NCBI GenBank assembly: GCA_965199815.1
Contig: CBDATE010000033.1
Location: 310,001 to 374,000 of the forward strand
Length of the DNA stretch: 64,000 nucleotides
Direction: 5' to 3'
Source of the DNA: Azotimanducus sp965199815
Lineage (GTDB): Bacteria; Pseudomonadota; Gammaproteobacteria; Pseudomonadales; Azotimanducaceae
Below are positions 37,015 to 45,412 of the stretch, piece by piece. The notes under the pieces were generated by a model that was given only the letters and a program-made list of their open reading frames with translations, was not told the DNA's origin and ran no database searches. The translations under genes and the position numbers were made by a program. Positions within the stretch are counted from its first letter, which is position 1; each line of letters starts with the position of its first letter.

Positions 37015-37099
37015 CGCTGCGGGGGGCGGCGTGTCATCCGCAGGATCGAAGCGGAGCGGAGAACCCGCGCAGCGGGTTGACTCGCCGCCCCCCGCAGCG
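37015..37099. repeat. Large GC-rich hairpin within the IS481-like element
   Basis: Perfect 17-bp arms (CGCTGCGGGGGGCGGCG and its complement) enclose 51 bases that contain a second stem (ACCCGC-GCA-GCGGGT). It lies in the non-coding left part of the element, about 275 bp before the transposase ATG. The element's 36875-37373 portion otherwise shows no gene. Confidence 0.85.
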
Positions 37100-37373
37100 T
37101 TCCCGGCAACAGGAACTCCTTCCTGACTTCACACAGCCCCTCGGCAAGAGTACCCGGCCCAAGTCCATCACTCTGCGTCACCTGATTCTCGAGCCCTGAC
37201 CCACACCACACCTCATCTCGACCCGGGAGGACACCTTGAACGATCCTGTCCAATAAGGGGCGATCATCCGCGATTCATCTGCGCCGGTACCCCCGGATGC
37301 CACGCACGCGCAGCATCCGGGCGGCGGTTCGGATACCCTGACTTCTTTTTTACAACCGAAAGGGTACCGAACG

Positions 37374-38390
37374 ATGCAATTTTACTCCAAGAGACACATC
37401 TCCTACCGCGCCATCCAGGTTGACGAAGTCACGCCCCCGGATGCGTTCGACCGACTCCGGAAAATCAAGATGTACCTCCGATTGCGCTCCGAAGGCTGCT
37501 CCGAGGCCACCGCACTTGATGCTATCGGCTGGTCAAGGGCAACTCTCTACCGCTGGAAGAAACGCTACCAGGATGGCGGAGTCCGCGCGCTCGCCGCAAA
37601 GAGCAGGAAGCCGCGCTCGTCCCGGGGACACGAGTGGACACGCGATACCGCCTGGGCAGTCTGGAACATGCGTCGCAAGTTCTCTTTCATGGGAAAGGCC
37701 AGGCTGCACATCATGCTCGCCCGTCAAGGCACCCTCCTGAGCGAGTCCACTATCGGGCGCATCTTGGAGAAAGGCATTGCACTCGGTCATATACGCCCCT
37801 GCGTCTTCCTCCGCGGTCGTACCAAACCCAAGAAGCGACGCAACTTCGCCCACGGCCACGCCAAACGCCTCCCCTCCGGTATGCGCTCCTCTACACCCGG
37901 CCAACTCGTCCAGGTCGACCACATGTCCATCTCCCGCGACGGCAAAACACTCAAGGAGTTCCGCGCCGTCTGCCCAAGTACCAAGATCATGTTCTGCCGC
38001 GTCTTCACGTCCGCCACCGCTTACAACGCTCGCCGCTTCCTCAACGCCCTGCTCGATGACTACTCGTGGATCAAATCCCTTCAGGTCGATGGCGGCTCCG
38101 AGTTCATGGCCGAGTTCGAACGAGCCTGCCAACACAACAAACTCCCGCTCTTCGTCCTCCCGCCACGGTGCCCTGAACTCAACGGCTGTGTCGAACGCGC
38201 CAACGACACTTCTCGTATCGAATTCTGGGGCGGATTCGGCGGCGAACTTACCGTCGCCGAAGTCGCCCCTGCGCTCGCCAAGTACCAATACTTCTACAAC
38301 AACATCCGACCTCATATGGCCCTCGACTGGAAAACCCCCGTCGAGTATCTTTCCTCCTTTCCCTCGCTCGCCTCTCAGTCTCAGATCTAG
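37374..38390 (+). CDS. IS481-like DDE transposase (integrase core)
   Basis: 338 residues. The N-terminal helix-turn-helix (SEATALDAIGWSRATLYRWK near residues 43-62) is followed by a winged-helix part and an RNase H-like integrase core. The catalytic residues are Asp in VQVDHMS near 181, Asp in VDGGSEF near 239 and Glu in NGCVERAN 35 positions later. YNNIRPHMALDWKTPVEYL closes the domain. The full length and intact triad suggest that it can still catalyse transposition. ATG follows AACGATGC with an A/G-rich GAAAGGG upstream. Confidence 0.9.
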   Translation: MQFYSKRHISYRAIQVDEVTPPDAFDRLRKIKMYLRLRSEGCSEATALDAIGWSRATLYRWKKRYQDGGVRALAAKSRKPRSSRGHEWTRDTAWAVWNMRRKFSFMGKARLHIMLARQGTLLSESTIGRILEKGIALGHIRPCVFLRGRTKPKKRRNFAHGHAKRLPSGMRSSTPGQLVQVDHMSISRDGKTLKEFRAVCPSTKIMFCRVFTSATAYNARRFLNALLDDYSWIKSLQVDGGSEFMAEFERACQHNKLPLFVLPPRCPELNGCVERANDTSRIEFWGGFGGELTVAEVAPALAKYQYFYNNIRPHMALDWKTPVEYLSSFPSLASQSQI

Positions 38391-38400
38391 TGAACGAGCA

Positions 38401-38602
38401 CGTGGACTTGATCAGATTCGCAAATCAGAAGTACGCTACAGCGGGCACATCCATGTGCCCGCCCCTTCGGGCGGCTGCGCCGTGCATTTTTGCTGTCCTG
38501 CAAAAATGTTCTGATTTGCTCGCAAGATTCAATGCCTTACGGCACTGAATCTTGCGGCACATCCGTGTGCCGCACAGGAAACTCTGTTATTCAGAGTTTC
38601 CC
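38401..38602 (-). repeat. Multi-hairpin repeat element, copy 3, inner segment
   Basis: Reverse-oriented continuation after the IS481-like insertion: module e inner half, module d, then c, b and a, ending GAGTTTCCC. Module d is the longest of all copies: between the CTGATTTGC/GCAAATCAG arms it holds a GGGCACATCC/ATGTGCCC palindrome, a GCCC-TTCG-GGGC-like stem and TTTTTGC/GCAAAAA. Confidence 0.93.
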
Positions 38603-39000
38603 TTGTACAACCTGTGGCGCTCCACCGACAACGCGCTCGTCGAGGGGAAGAACGCCAACGTCATACGACGCTTTCTGGTCCACGACCACATCCCACGCCA
38701 CTGCGCCGCGCTGGTCGACACCTTCACCCAGAAGCGTCTGTCACCGTATCTCAACTACCATCGACCCTGCCTGTTCGCCACCGAAAGGGAAGCCGCCAAC
38801 GGTCGCATCCGGCGGAACACCGACCCAGAAACACCATCCTTCGACAACTTCAGTCCGCATCGCCCACAGAACCCAGTTCAGAGACCAAACCAACCCCCAA
38901 TTACATGCCCTGGCCACCAGATCAGCCAACGAGTTCAGGCTCACTTTCCAATTGGAATATGCTCCGGAAATTCCGTCGTCAGTGTCAACACGGAAGTTGA
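38603..39000 (+). pseudogene. C-terminal remnant of an integrase-core transposase
   Basis: The reading begins in the repeat and gives LYNLWRSTDNALVEGKNANV, then IRRFLVHDHIPRHCAALVDT and LSPYLNYHRPCLF. This is the C-terminal part of an integrase-core (IS481/ISNCY-like) transposase that carries the catalytic Glu region. After about 38830 similarity jumps to another frame, so the tail is frameshifted and decayed. It is unrelated to the intact transposase at 37374-38390. The remaining 187 bp up to rpsJ show no gene and should hold the S10 operon promoter, though I find no clear hexamers. Confidence 0.7.
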
Positions 39001-39187
39001 CATTCAGCATGAGCAACGTTAAAGTGCGCAATTCTCTTGTCTGAACTGCCCCGAACTGCCGAGAATTCGCGTAAGCGGGAGCCATGCCAGTGTCACTTGG
39101 CGGCTACTCTCTTTCGCCTTCTGGCAATCCTCGGATGCAGTTTCGGATACAACAATTCGTGAGCACCATCTTTCTTGAGGGGTACGA

Positions 39188-39508
39188 GTGGAAAGCGAAG
39201 GCATTCGCATACGCTTGAAGGCATACGATCATCGCCTGATCGATGCTTCCACGCGTGAAATCGTTGAGGCTGCCAAGCGCACTGGCGCGCTTATCCGCGG
39301 GCCTATTCCGCTGCCCACGAAAATCGAAAAATACACGATCCTCATCTCTCCGCACGTCAACAAGGATGCGCGCGACCAGTACGAGATTCGTACTCACAAG
39401 CGCTTGATCGACCTTATTGACAGCACCGGCAAGACGGTAGATGCGCTCACCAAGCTCGACCTCGCCGCCGGCGTGGAAGTGCAGATCAGCCTCAAGCAAT
39501 CCCACTAG
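39188..39508 (+). CDS. rpsJ: 30S ribosomal protein S10 (NusE)
   Basis: 106 residues from a GTG start preceded by GAGGGG. IRIRLKAYDHRLID, GPIPLPTKIEKYTILISPHV and RTHKRLIDL are the conserved S10 blocks. S10 sits in the 30S head and also acts as NusE in antitermination. It is the first gene of the S10 operon here. Transposon remnants, rather than tuf, lie directly upstream. rplC follows after 78 bp. Confidence 0.97.
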   Translation: MESEGIRIRLKAYDHRLIDASTREIVEAAKRTGALIRGPIPLPTKIEKYTILISPHVNKDARDQYEIRTHKRLIDLIDSTGKTVDALTKLDLAAGVEVQISLKQSH

Positions 39509-39586
39509 CCACGATGTGCCCTGATCACAAGCATTACGAGCATTTGACTGAAGCAAGACAATGAGCAGATCAGCGAGGTACAGACA

Positions 39587-40213
39587 ATGATCGGGGCGGT
39601 GGGCACCAAGCGTGGCATGACGCGCGTCTTCGAGGAAGATGGCCGCTCCATAGCGGTCACAGTCGTGGAGGTTCTGGCGAATCGGGTCACCCAGATCAAG
39701 ACGCTCGAAACCGACGGCTACAACGCTGTGCAGGTCACGACCGATGAGAAGAAACCGCAGCGCGTCAGTCGCGCCACCCAGGGTCATTGCGCCAAGGCTG
39801 GCACCCTGCCGGGTCGCGGTTTCTGGGAGTTCCGCGCTGATCAGACAGAACTTGCCGGGCTTTCCCCGGGTGATGCCTGGGGAGTGGAACGCTTCACGGT
39901 CGGGCAGCGCATCAAGGTTACCGGCATCTCCAAGGGGAAAGGGTTTGCCGGTGTTGTCAAGCGATGGAACTTCAAGACTCAGGATGCCACTCACGGCAAC
40001 TCGCTCGCGCATCGCGCTGCCGGGTCTATCGGCCAGTGCCAGACCCCCGGGCGCGTGTTCAAGGGCAAGAAGATGGCCGGGCAGCTGGGTAATGAGCAGG
40101 TGACAGTGAAGAATCTGACCATCGTGCGTATCGATCAGGAGCGCAATCTGCTCCTGATTCGCGGCCCCCTGCCGGGCGCGAACTCGGGCAATGTACTGGT
40201 GTGTGGCCAGTAG
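39587..40213 (+). CDS. rplC: 50S ribosomal protein L3
   Basis: 208 residues. GAVGTKRGMTRVFEEDG at the N-terminus, VTGISKGKGFAGVVKRWNF near residue 110 and SIGQCQTPGRVFKGKKMAG near 145 are conserved. L3 is an early assembly protein near the peptidyl-transferase centre. The Gln methylated by PrmB in E. coli would be in the GQC segment. Confidence 0.98.
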   Translation: MIGAVGTKRGMTRVFEEDGRSIAVTVVEVLANRVTQIKTLETDGYNAVQVTTDEKKPQRVSRATQGHCAKAGTLPGRGFWEFRADQTELAGLSPGDAWGVERFTVGQRIKVTGISKGKGFAGVVKRWNFKTQDATHGNSLAHRAAGSIGQCQTPGRVFKGKKMAGQLGNEQVTVKNLTIVRIDQERNLLLIRGPLPGANSGNVLVCGQ

Positions 40214-40267
40214 TCCCACCGGAATTCCATCAATGCAAGACACAAGATTCATCGCAAGGCACAAGAC

Positions 40268-40963
40268 ATGCAACTGACAGTCACATGTGTGGATGCCTCT
40301 GCGTGCGAGCAGATTCCTGCAGAGGCAGCGCCGGGCTCGCAACACTCGCAACAACAGCAAGCGTCGGACAGCACCTCGACGTACGAGATGAGCGTGAGTG
40401 ATTCCGCCTTTGATTGCAGCTACCACGAAGTGCTCGTGCATCAGGTGGTGAACGCGTATCTCGCCGGTGCCCGTCAGGGCAGCGCGCAGCAGAAGAATCG
40501 CTCCGCCGCGCGTGGTGGTGGCCGTAAACCCTGGCGACAGAAACGTCTCGGGCGCGCACGCGCTGGCACCATCCGCAGCCCCATCTGGCGCGGTGGCGGG
40601 GTCACTTTTGCTGCTTCTCCGCGCGATTATTCACAAAAAGTCAATCGCAAGATGTATCGGGGTGCGATGCGCTCGATTCTCTCTGAACTCAATCGCAGTG
40701 AGCGGCTCAGGGTGGTTGATGATCTGGCACCACCAGCACCGAAGACGCGCCAGCTCGTCAACCTTCTCGCTGCCCTCGAGAGTGGCCAGGACCTGCTGCT
40801 CGTGCACCATGATCCGGGCGTGAATCTCACCCTCTCGGCGCGCAATCTGCCGCAGGTGGAACTCTGCCAGGCGCGTCACCTCAATCCCTGGGTGCTGCTT
40901 GCACACGAGGCTGTGCTCATGACCGAGTCGGCGGTGCGCGAAATCGAGGGGATGCTGGCATGA
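40268..40963 (+). CDS. rplD: 50S ribosomal protein L4 with an N-terminal insertion
   Basis: 231 residues against the usual ~201. After MQLTV comes an extra ~30-residue polar, Gln/Ser-rich segment (centred on SQHSQQQQASDS) before the normal YHEVLVHQVVNAYLAGARQG. The exit-tunnel loop is intact (KPWRQKRLGRARAGTIRSP). In gammaproteobacteria L4 also represses its own S10 operon; whether that operates here is unknown. The stop overlaps rplW by four bases. Confidence 0.97.
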   Translation: MQLTVTCVDASACEQIPAEAAPGSQHSQQQQASDSTSTYEMSVSDSAFDCSYHEVLVHQVVNAYLAGARQGSAQQKNRSAARGGGRKPWRQKRLGRARAGTIRSPIWRGGGVTFAASPRDYSQKVNRKMYRGAMRSILSELNRSERLRVVDDLAPPAPKTRQLVNLLAALESGQDLLLVHHDPGVNLTLSARNLPQVELCQARHLNPWVLLAHEAVLMTESAVREIEGMLA

Positions 40964-41271
40964 GTAACTTCAGGGAAGAACGCATCTACGAGGTGCTGCA
41001 CTCGCCGCATATCACCGAGAAGGCGACACGCATTGCCGATGCCCATCGACAATATGTCTTTCGTGTTGCCAGGGATGCGAGCAAGAAGGAAATCGGGCGC
41101 GCGGTCAGCGAACTCTTCAAGGTAGAGGTAGTGGATGTCACTACGCTCAATGTCAAGGGCAAGCTGAAGGGTGGTTCCGGTGCCCGCAGGCGCTTCAGGA
41201 AGGCTTCCTGGAAGAAGGCGTATGTCAAGCTCGCGCAAGGTCAGGACATAGACTTCCTGTCTCTGAATTGA
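40960..41271 (+). CDS. rplW: 50S ribosomal protein L23
   Basis: 103 residues: VLHSPHITEKATRIADAH, YVFRVARDASKKEIGRAV and the loop GKLKGGSGARRRFRKASWKK. L23 lines the tunnel exit and is the docking site for trigger factor and SRP. Overlaps rplD by ATGA. Confidence 0.97.
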   Translation: MSNFREERIYEVLHSPHITEKATRIADAHRQYVFRVARDASKKEIGRAVSELFKVEVVDVTTLNVKGKLKGGSGARRRFRKASWKKAYVKLAQGQDIDFLSLN

Positions 41272-41302
41272 TGTGTCTCCGAATTGGTGATTGATTAGCG
41301 CT

Positions 41303-42133
41303 ATGCCAGTTGTCAGAACCAAACCAACCTCTCCCGGGCGCAGGTTCAGCTCGCGTGTAGTCACGCCCGGGCTGCACAAGGGCGAGCCTTTCAAGCGGCT
41401 GACCGAGTCTGCCAACCGCACCGGTGCGCGTAACAATCAGGGGCGTATTACCACTCGCCATCGTGGTGGTGGCCACAAGCGTCGCTATCGCAAGATTGAC
41501 TGGAAGCGCAACAAGGACGGTGTGCCGGCAACCGTGGCGAATATCGAGTACGACCCCAACCGAAGTGCGCATATAGCGTTGCTCAAGTACCGCGACGGAG
41601 AGTATCGGTATATCGTTGCGCCGCGTGGTATCAAGGTGGGTGATGCGATTCAGTCCGGCTCCATGGCGCCGGTCAGCCCGGGCAATGCATTGCCGCTCCG
41701 GAATATCCCGGTTGGCAGCACCGTTCATTGCATCGAGCTCAAGCCTGGCAAGGGTGCACAGGTGGCGCGCAGCGCCGGCACTTCAGCGCAGGTTATGGCA
41801 CGGGAAGGCGAACTGGTGACGTTGCGATTGCGTTCCACGGAAACGCGTCGTGTGTACGCGGCCTGCAAGGCCACTCTCGGAGAAGTGGGAAATGCGGAGC
41901 ATAATCTGATTTCTCTTGGCAAGGCGGGAGCGTCGCGTTGGCGCGGGCGTCGCCCGACCGTGCGCGGCGTGGCCATGAATCCGGTGGATCATCCACATGG
42001 CGGCGGTGAGGGCAAGAGCTCCGGTGGACGTCATCCGGTGTCGCCATCAGGGCAGCCAACCAAGGGATTCCGTACGCGCCGGAACAAGCAGTCGGACAAG
42101 ATGATCATCCGCCGTCGGCAGCGACGCAGATGA
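41303..42133 (+). CDS. rplB: 50S ribosomal protein L2
   Basis: 276 residues from ATG 41303. TPGLHKGEPFKRL, GRITTRHRGGGHKRRYRKID and the C-terminal VRGVAMNPVDHPHGGGEGKS with its key His are conserved. L2 bridges the subunits and supports peptidyl transfer. A 128-bp gap to rpsS follows. Confidence 0.98.
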   Translation: MPVVRTKPTSPGRRFSSRVVTPGLHKGEPFKRLTESANRTGARNNQGRITTRHRGGGHKRRYRKIDWKRNKDGVPATVANIEYDPNRSAHIALLKYRDGEYRYIVAPRGIKVGDAIQSGSMAPVSPGNALPLRNIPVGSTVHCIELKPGKGAQVARSAGTSAQVMAREGELVTLRLRSTETRRVYAACKATLGEVGNAEHNLISLGKAGASRWRGRRPTVRGVAMNPVDHPHGGGEGKSSGGRHPVSPSGQPTKGFRTRRNKQSDKMIIRRRQRRR

Positions 42134-42261
42134 TGCCGGGCAAGCACATTACAAGCACATGAAACACCTTGAAATAATCCTGATGACCGAAATCCTGAAT
42201 ATGCATCTGATGAGCAATCACACCACTGTGCAGGGGCCTGCACACACGGGACGAATCTGAA
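42134..42261 (+). other. rplB-rpsS spacer with a possible 25-codon leader ORF
   Basis: Unusually long for this operon. It holds an ATG-started 25-codon frame (42183-42260) ending TGA one base before the rpsS ATG, and a small hairpin (GTGCAG-GGGC-CTGCAC, 42228-42243) inside it. The frame has no known homologue that I recognise and may be chance. Confidence 0.3.
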
Positions 42262-42537
42262 ATGCCTCGTTCCTTGCGAAAAGGCCCCTTTGTTGACCAC
42301 CATCTCATGGCGAAGGTGAAGAAGGCCACTGAAGAGCGCAGCAAGCGTCCGATCAAGACCTGGTCGCGTCGTTCCATGATCGTGCCCGATATGGTCGGCC
42401 TGACTATTGCCGTGCACAACGGGCGCGTACATATTCCGCTGTATATCAGCGAGGAAATGGTTGGGCACAAGCTCGGTGAGTTTGCTGGCACACGAACCTT
42501 TCGCGGTCATGCCGCGGATCGCAAATCGAAGCGTTAG
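42262..42537 (+). CDS. rpsS: 30S ribosomal protein S19
   Basis: 91 residues, the standard length. PRSLRKGPFVDHHLMAKV, IKTWSRRSMIVPDMVGLTIA and GEFAGTRTFRGHAADRKSKR are conserved. It binds the 30S head with S13. rplV starts two bases after its stop. Confidence 0.98.
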   Translation: MPRSLRKGPFVDHHLMAKVKKATEERSKRPIKTWSRRSMIVPDMVGLTIAVHNGRVHIPLYISEEMVGHKLGEFAGTRTFRGHAADRKSKR

Positions 42538-42539
42538 GC

Positions 42540-42905
42540 ATGGGAATGTATCTGGCACAAGCCAACCGGCAGAGGATTTCGCCCACCAAGGTGCGTCCGC
42601 TCGCGAACATGATTCGCGGCCGCCCGGTGGGAGAAGCACTTGGCACTCTGGAGTTCAGCCCCCAGGCAGGTGCCAGGGTGCTGCGGCTCCTGCTCGAATC
42701 GGCAATCGCCAACGCAGAACACAACTTCGGGGCTGATGTGGATGAGTTGATCGTCGGCAGGATTTGTGTCAACGAAGGCATGCGTCTGAAGAGAATTCGT
42801 CCGCGCGCACGTGGCCGCGCCAACCGTATTGTCAAGCGAGGAAGTCACATCACCATGGTCTTGACCGAGGCGGATGCCCGTCGTCAAGAGTTGGCGGGGG
42901 TATAG
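42540..42905 (+). CDS. rplV: 50S ribosomal protein L22
   Basis: 121 residues. RISPTKVRPLANMIRGRPV, ESAIANAEHNFGADVDEL and the tunnel hairpin RLKRIRPRARGRANRIVKR are conserved. Slightly longer than the E. coli protein at the N-terminus. rpsC follows three bases after the stop. Confidence 0.97.
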   Translation: MGMYLAQANRQRISPTKVRPLANMIRGRPVGEALGTLEFSPQAGARVLRLLLESAIANAEHNFGADVDELIVGRICVNEGMRLKRIRPRARGRANRIVKRGSHITMVLTEADARRQELAGV

Positions 42906-42908
42906 CAT

Positions 42909-43574
42909 ATGGGTCAGAAAGTACATCCAGTCGGCATGCGGCTCGGAATCGTCAAGGACCACACTTCCGTGTGGTATGCGGACAAGTCGCAGTACGCGCA
43001 ATATCTGTTGTCCGACATCGAAGTGCGTGAATTCCTGCAAAAACACGAACGGCTCGCGGAATCCGCAGTCAGCCGTATCGACATAGAGCGCACCAAGGAC
43101 ACGGCACGTATTACCATTCATACCGCCCGTCCCGGCATAGTGATTGGCAAGAAAGGGGAGGATGTCGAGCGCCTTCGCGAGGAACTCGTGGCGCTGATGG
43201 GATTGCAGGTCACCATCAGCATTCGCGAAATTCGCAAACCGGAAATCGATGCGCAACTCGTGGCGCAGAATATCGCGCAGCAACTCGAGCGTCGCGCACA
43301 GTTCCGGCGCGTGATGCGCCGTGCGGTGCGCAATGCCATGCGCCTCGGTGCCGAGGGCATCAAGGTGCGTCTGGCCGGGCGTCTCGGTGGTGTGGATATT
43401 GCGCGTGCAGAGGTGTATCACGAAGGCCGGGTGCCACTGCATACACTGCGCGCGGACATCGACTATGCCTCCCTGCAGGCGCACACCAATACCGGTGTGC
43501 TCGGGGTCAAGGTGTGGATATTCAAGGGTGAAATCATTGGTGATGATGCCCGGGAAGCCTCTGCAAGCCACTGA
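42909..43574 (+). CDS. rpsC: 30S ribosomal protein S3
   Basis: 221 residues. GQKVHPVGMRLGIVKDHTSV, the KH domain with HTARPGIVIGKKGEDVERLR, and GRLGGVDIARAEVYHEGRVP are conserved. S3 forms part of the mRNA entry site and has helicase activity there together with S4. Confidence 0.98.
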   Translation: MGQKVHPVGMRLGIVKDHTSVWYADKSQYAQYLLSDIEVREFLQKHERLAESAVSRIDIERTKDTARITIHTARPGIVIGKKGEDVERLREELVALMGLQVTISIREIRKPEIDAQLVAQNIAQQLERRAQFRRVMRRAVRNAMRLGAEGIKVRLAGRLGGVDIARAEVYHEGRVPLHTLRADIDYASLQAHTNTGVLGVKVWIFKGEIIGDDAREASASH

Positions 43575-43626
43575 TTCCGTTGACGAAAATACTTGGACTA
43601 CTGACTGACTGCAAACGATTATCCTG

Positions 43627-44040
43627 ATGCTGCAACCAAAGAAAACCAAATATCGCAAGCAACAGACCGGGCATAACCGCGGTCTTGCACAACGTGGCAG
43701 CCGCGTCAGCTTCGGTGAATTCGGGCTGCGCTCTACGTCCCGCGGGCGTTTGACGGCACGTCAAATCGAGGCTGGGCGCCGTGCCATGACGCGCCATATC
43801 CGTCGTGGTGGCAAGGTGTGGATTCGTGTTTTTCCTGACAAGCCAATCACCAGGAAGCCACTGGAAGTCCGTCAAGGCAAGGGCAAGGGTAGCGTGGAAT
43901 ACTGGGTCGCACAGATTCAGCCTGGCCGCATGTTGTATGAAATGGAAGGGGTAGCCGAGGATGTGGCGCGTGAAGCCTTTGCTCTGGCTGCCAGCAAACT
44001 ACCGGTGCGCACGGCGTTTGCCAGGCGCACTGCCCTGTGA
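43627..44040 (+). CDS. rplP: 50S ribosomal protein L16
   Basis: 137 residues: MLQPKKTKYRKQQTGHNRG, SFGEFGLRSTSRGRLTARQI, and VRQGKGKGSVEYWVAQIQPG. L16 contacts the A-site tRNA elbow. Its TGA overlaps possible starts of rpmC. Confidence 0.98.
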   Translation: MLQPKKTKYRKQQTGHNRGLAQRGSRVSFGEFGLRSTSRGRLTARQIEAGRRAMTRHIRRGGKVWIRVFPDKPITRKPLEVRQGKGKGSVEYWVAQIQPGRMLYEMEGVAEDVAREAFALAASKLPVRTAFARRTAL

Positions 44041-44054
44041 TGGCGGTGCAGGCA

Positions 44055-44285
44055 ATGAAAACATCCGAATACAGAAGCATGTCTTCGCAGGAACTCGAGA
44101 AGAACCTGCTCAAGCTGCGCCGCACAGGCTTCAGTTTGCGCATGCAAAAGGCGAGCGATCAGCTCGCCAAATCGCACCTCTTGCAGGAAACGCGCCGCGA
44201 CATTGCGCGCATCAAGACGCTGCTCGGCGAACGCGAGCGTGAGCAGCGGGCGCAGACAACATCCACACAGGAACACTCTGCCTAG
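44055..44285 (+). CDS. rpmC: 50S ribosomal protein L29
   Basis: 76 residues from ATG 44055 (MKTSEYRSMSSQELEKNLL), which matches the usual L29 start; GTG 44037 or ATG 44040 are alternatives that would overlap the rplP stop. LLKLRRTGFSLRMQKASDQL and ARIKTLLGERE are conserved. The tail after GERE is about ten residues longer than usual. Binds near the tunnel exit beside L23. Confidence 0.95.
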   Translation: MKTSEYRSMSSQELEKNLLKLRRTGFSLRMQKASDQLAKSHLLQETRRDIARIKTLLGEREREQRAQTTSTQEHSA

Positions 44286-44377
44286 GCCAGGGCCGTTCGG
44301 GCAGGAAGCCCGCCAGCCGTATTCATTTCACCAAGTTACACGCAACAACACCGCATCAATCGGGAGACAAGCAGGAC

Positions 44378-44671
44378 GTGGAAGCACAAGACACATCGGC
44401 GCGACACAACACCCTGACCGGGCGCGTCATCAGTGATGCCCGCGACAAGTCAATCGGCGTATTGATCGAGCGTCGCGTGAAGCATCCGGTGTATGGAAAG
44501 TACATGCGCCGTTCCTCGAAGCTGCATGCCCATGACGAGGATAATCAGGCGAAGGTTGGCGATCTGGTGCGGGTACGACAATCACGCCCGATTTCCAAAT
44601 CCAAGTCCTGGGTGCTTGATGAGGTCGTGGAGTCAGTCTCGGAAGCAGATCTGCAAGGCACACAGTCATGA
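44378..44671 (+). CDS. rpsQ: 30S ribosomal protein S17
   Basis: 97 residues from GTG 44378. LTGRVISDARDKSIGVLIER, HPVYGKYMRRSSKLHAHDED and RPISKSKSWVLDEVVE are conserved. Early assembly protein of the 30S body. It overlaps rplN by four bases, and 92 bp separate it from rpmC. Confidence 0.97.
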   Translation: MEAQDTSARHNTLTGRVISDARDKSIGVLIERRVKHPVYGKYMRRSSKLHAHDEDNQAKVGDLVRVRQSRPISKSKSWVLDEVVESVSEADLQGTQS

Positions 44672-45036
44672 TTCAAACCGAAACAATATTGGAAATCGCC
44701 GATAACAGCGGTGCCCGTCGTGTGCAGTGCATCAAGGTATTGGGCGGTTCGCGCAGGCGTTACGCCAACATCGGGGACATCATCAAGGTTGCAGTCAAGG
44801 AAGCTGTGCCGCGTGGCCGGGTTTCCAAGGGGGATGTGGTGAACGCGGTGGTGGTGCGCACCGGTCAGGGTGTGCGGCGCCCGGACGGCTCGCGCATACG
44901 CTTCGATGAGAACGCGGCAGTATTGTTGAACGCGCAATTCCAGCCCATAGGGACGCGGATTTTCGGGCCTGTCACACGCGAGCTGCGCACGGAACGCTTT
45001 ATGCGCATCGTGTCCCTGGCACCGGAAGTCATCTAA
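44668..45036 (+). CDS. rplN: 50S ribosomal protein L14
   Basis: 122 residues, the standard length. MIQTETILEIADNSGARRVQ, GDIIKVAVKEAVPRGRVSKG and FGPVTRELRTERFMRIVSLA are conserved. L14 forms an inter-subunit bridge with 16S rRNA helix 14 and is the docking site of the silencing factor RsfS. Confidence 0.98.
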   Translation: MIQTETILEIADNSGARRVQCIKVLGGSRRRYANIGDIIKVAVKEAVPRGRVSKGDVVNAVVVRTGQGVRRPDGSRIRFDENAAVLLNAQFQPIGTRIFGPVTRELRTERFMRIVSLAPEVI

Positions 45037-45060
45037 GGCAACAACGAGAGAGCAGCCAGG

Positions 45061-45390
45061 GTGAAGAAACTCAGAGTGGATGATGAAGTGGTCGTGATTG
45101 CTGGCCGAGACCGTGGTCGCACCGGACGTATCACTGCCTTTCGCAAGAACGGACGGGTGCTGGTGTCGGGCATCAACATGGTGACCAGGCATGTGCGCCC
45201 TGATCCCCAGGCGATGGTGGAAGGCGGGCGCGTCAGCCGTGAATCTCCCATTCACATATCCAACCTGGCGCTGTGGAACCCGGAGCGGGATGAATCCGGC
45301 GGCGGTGACCGCGTTGGCATCCGCATCGAAGACGGGCGCAAGGTGCGCTACTTCAAATCCACAGGCGCTTCGGTGCCGGACGATACCTAG
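45061..45390 (+). CDS. rplX: 50S ribosomal protein L24
   Basis: 109 residues from a GTG start. MKKLRVDDEVVVIAGRDRGR, the KOW-type segment TGRITAFRKNGRVLVSGINM, and HISNLALWNPE are conserved. Initiator of 50S assembly. The segment DESGGGDRVG is slightly longer than usual. Confidence 0.97.
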   Translation: MKKLRVDDEVVVIAGRDRGRTGRITAFRKNGRVLVSGINMVTRHVRPDPQAMVEGGRVSRESPIHISNLALWNPERDESGGGDRVGIRIEDGRKVRYFKSTGASVPDDT

Positions 45391-45412
45391 AGTCGAGGAT
45401 CAGGGACACGCC

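Larger units (their letters stand above)
36875..38400 (+). mobile_element. IS481-like insertion element, apparently complete
   Basis: 1526 bp flanked by the 8-bp direct repeat CGTGGACT (36867-36874 and 38401-38408). The ends are imperfect inverted repeats: left TACTAGTCC...AGATGTGAGACT, right (reverse complement) TGCTCGTTC...AGATCTGAGACT. It holds one intact DDE transposase and a ~500-bp non-coding left part with two strong hairpins. It interrupts copy 3 of the hairpin repeat and so inserted after that repeat. Confidence 0.8.
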
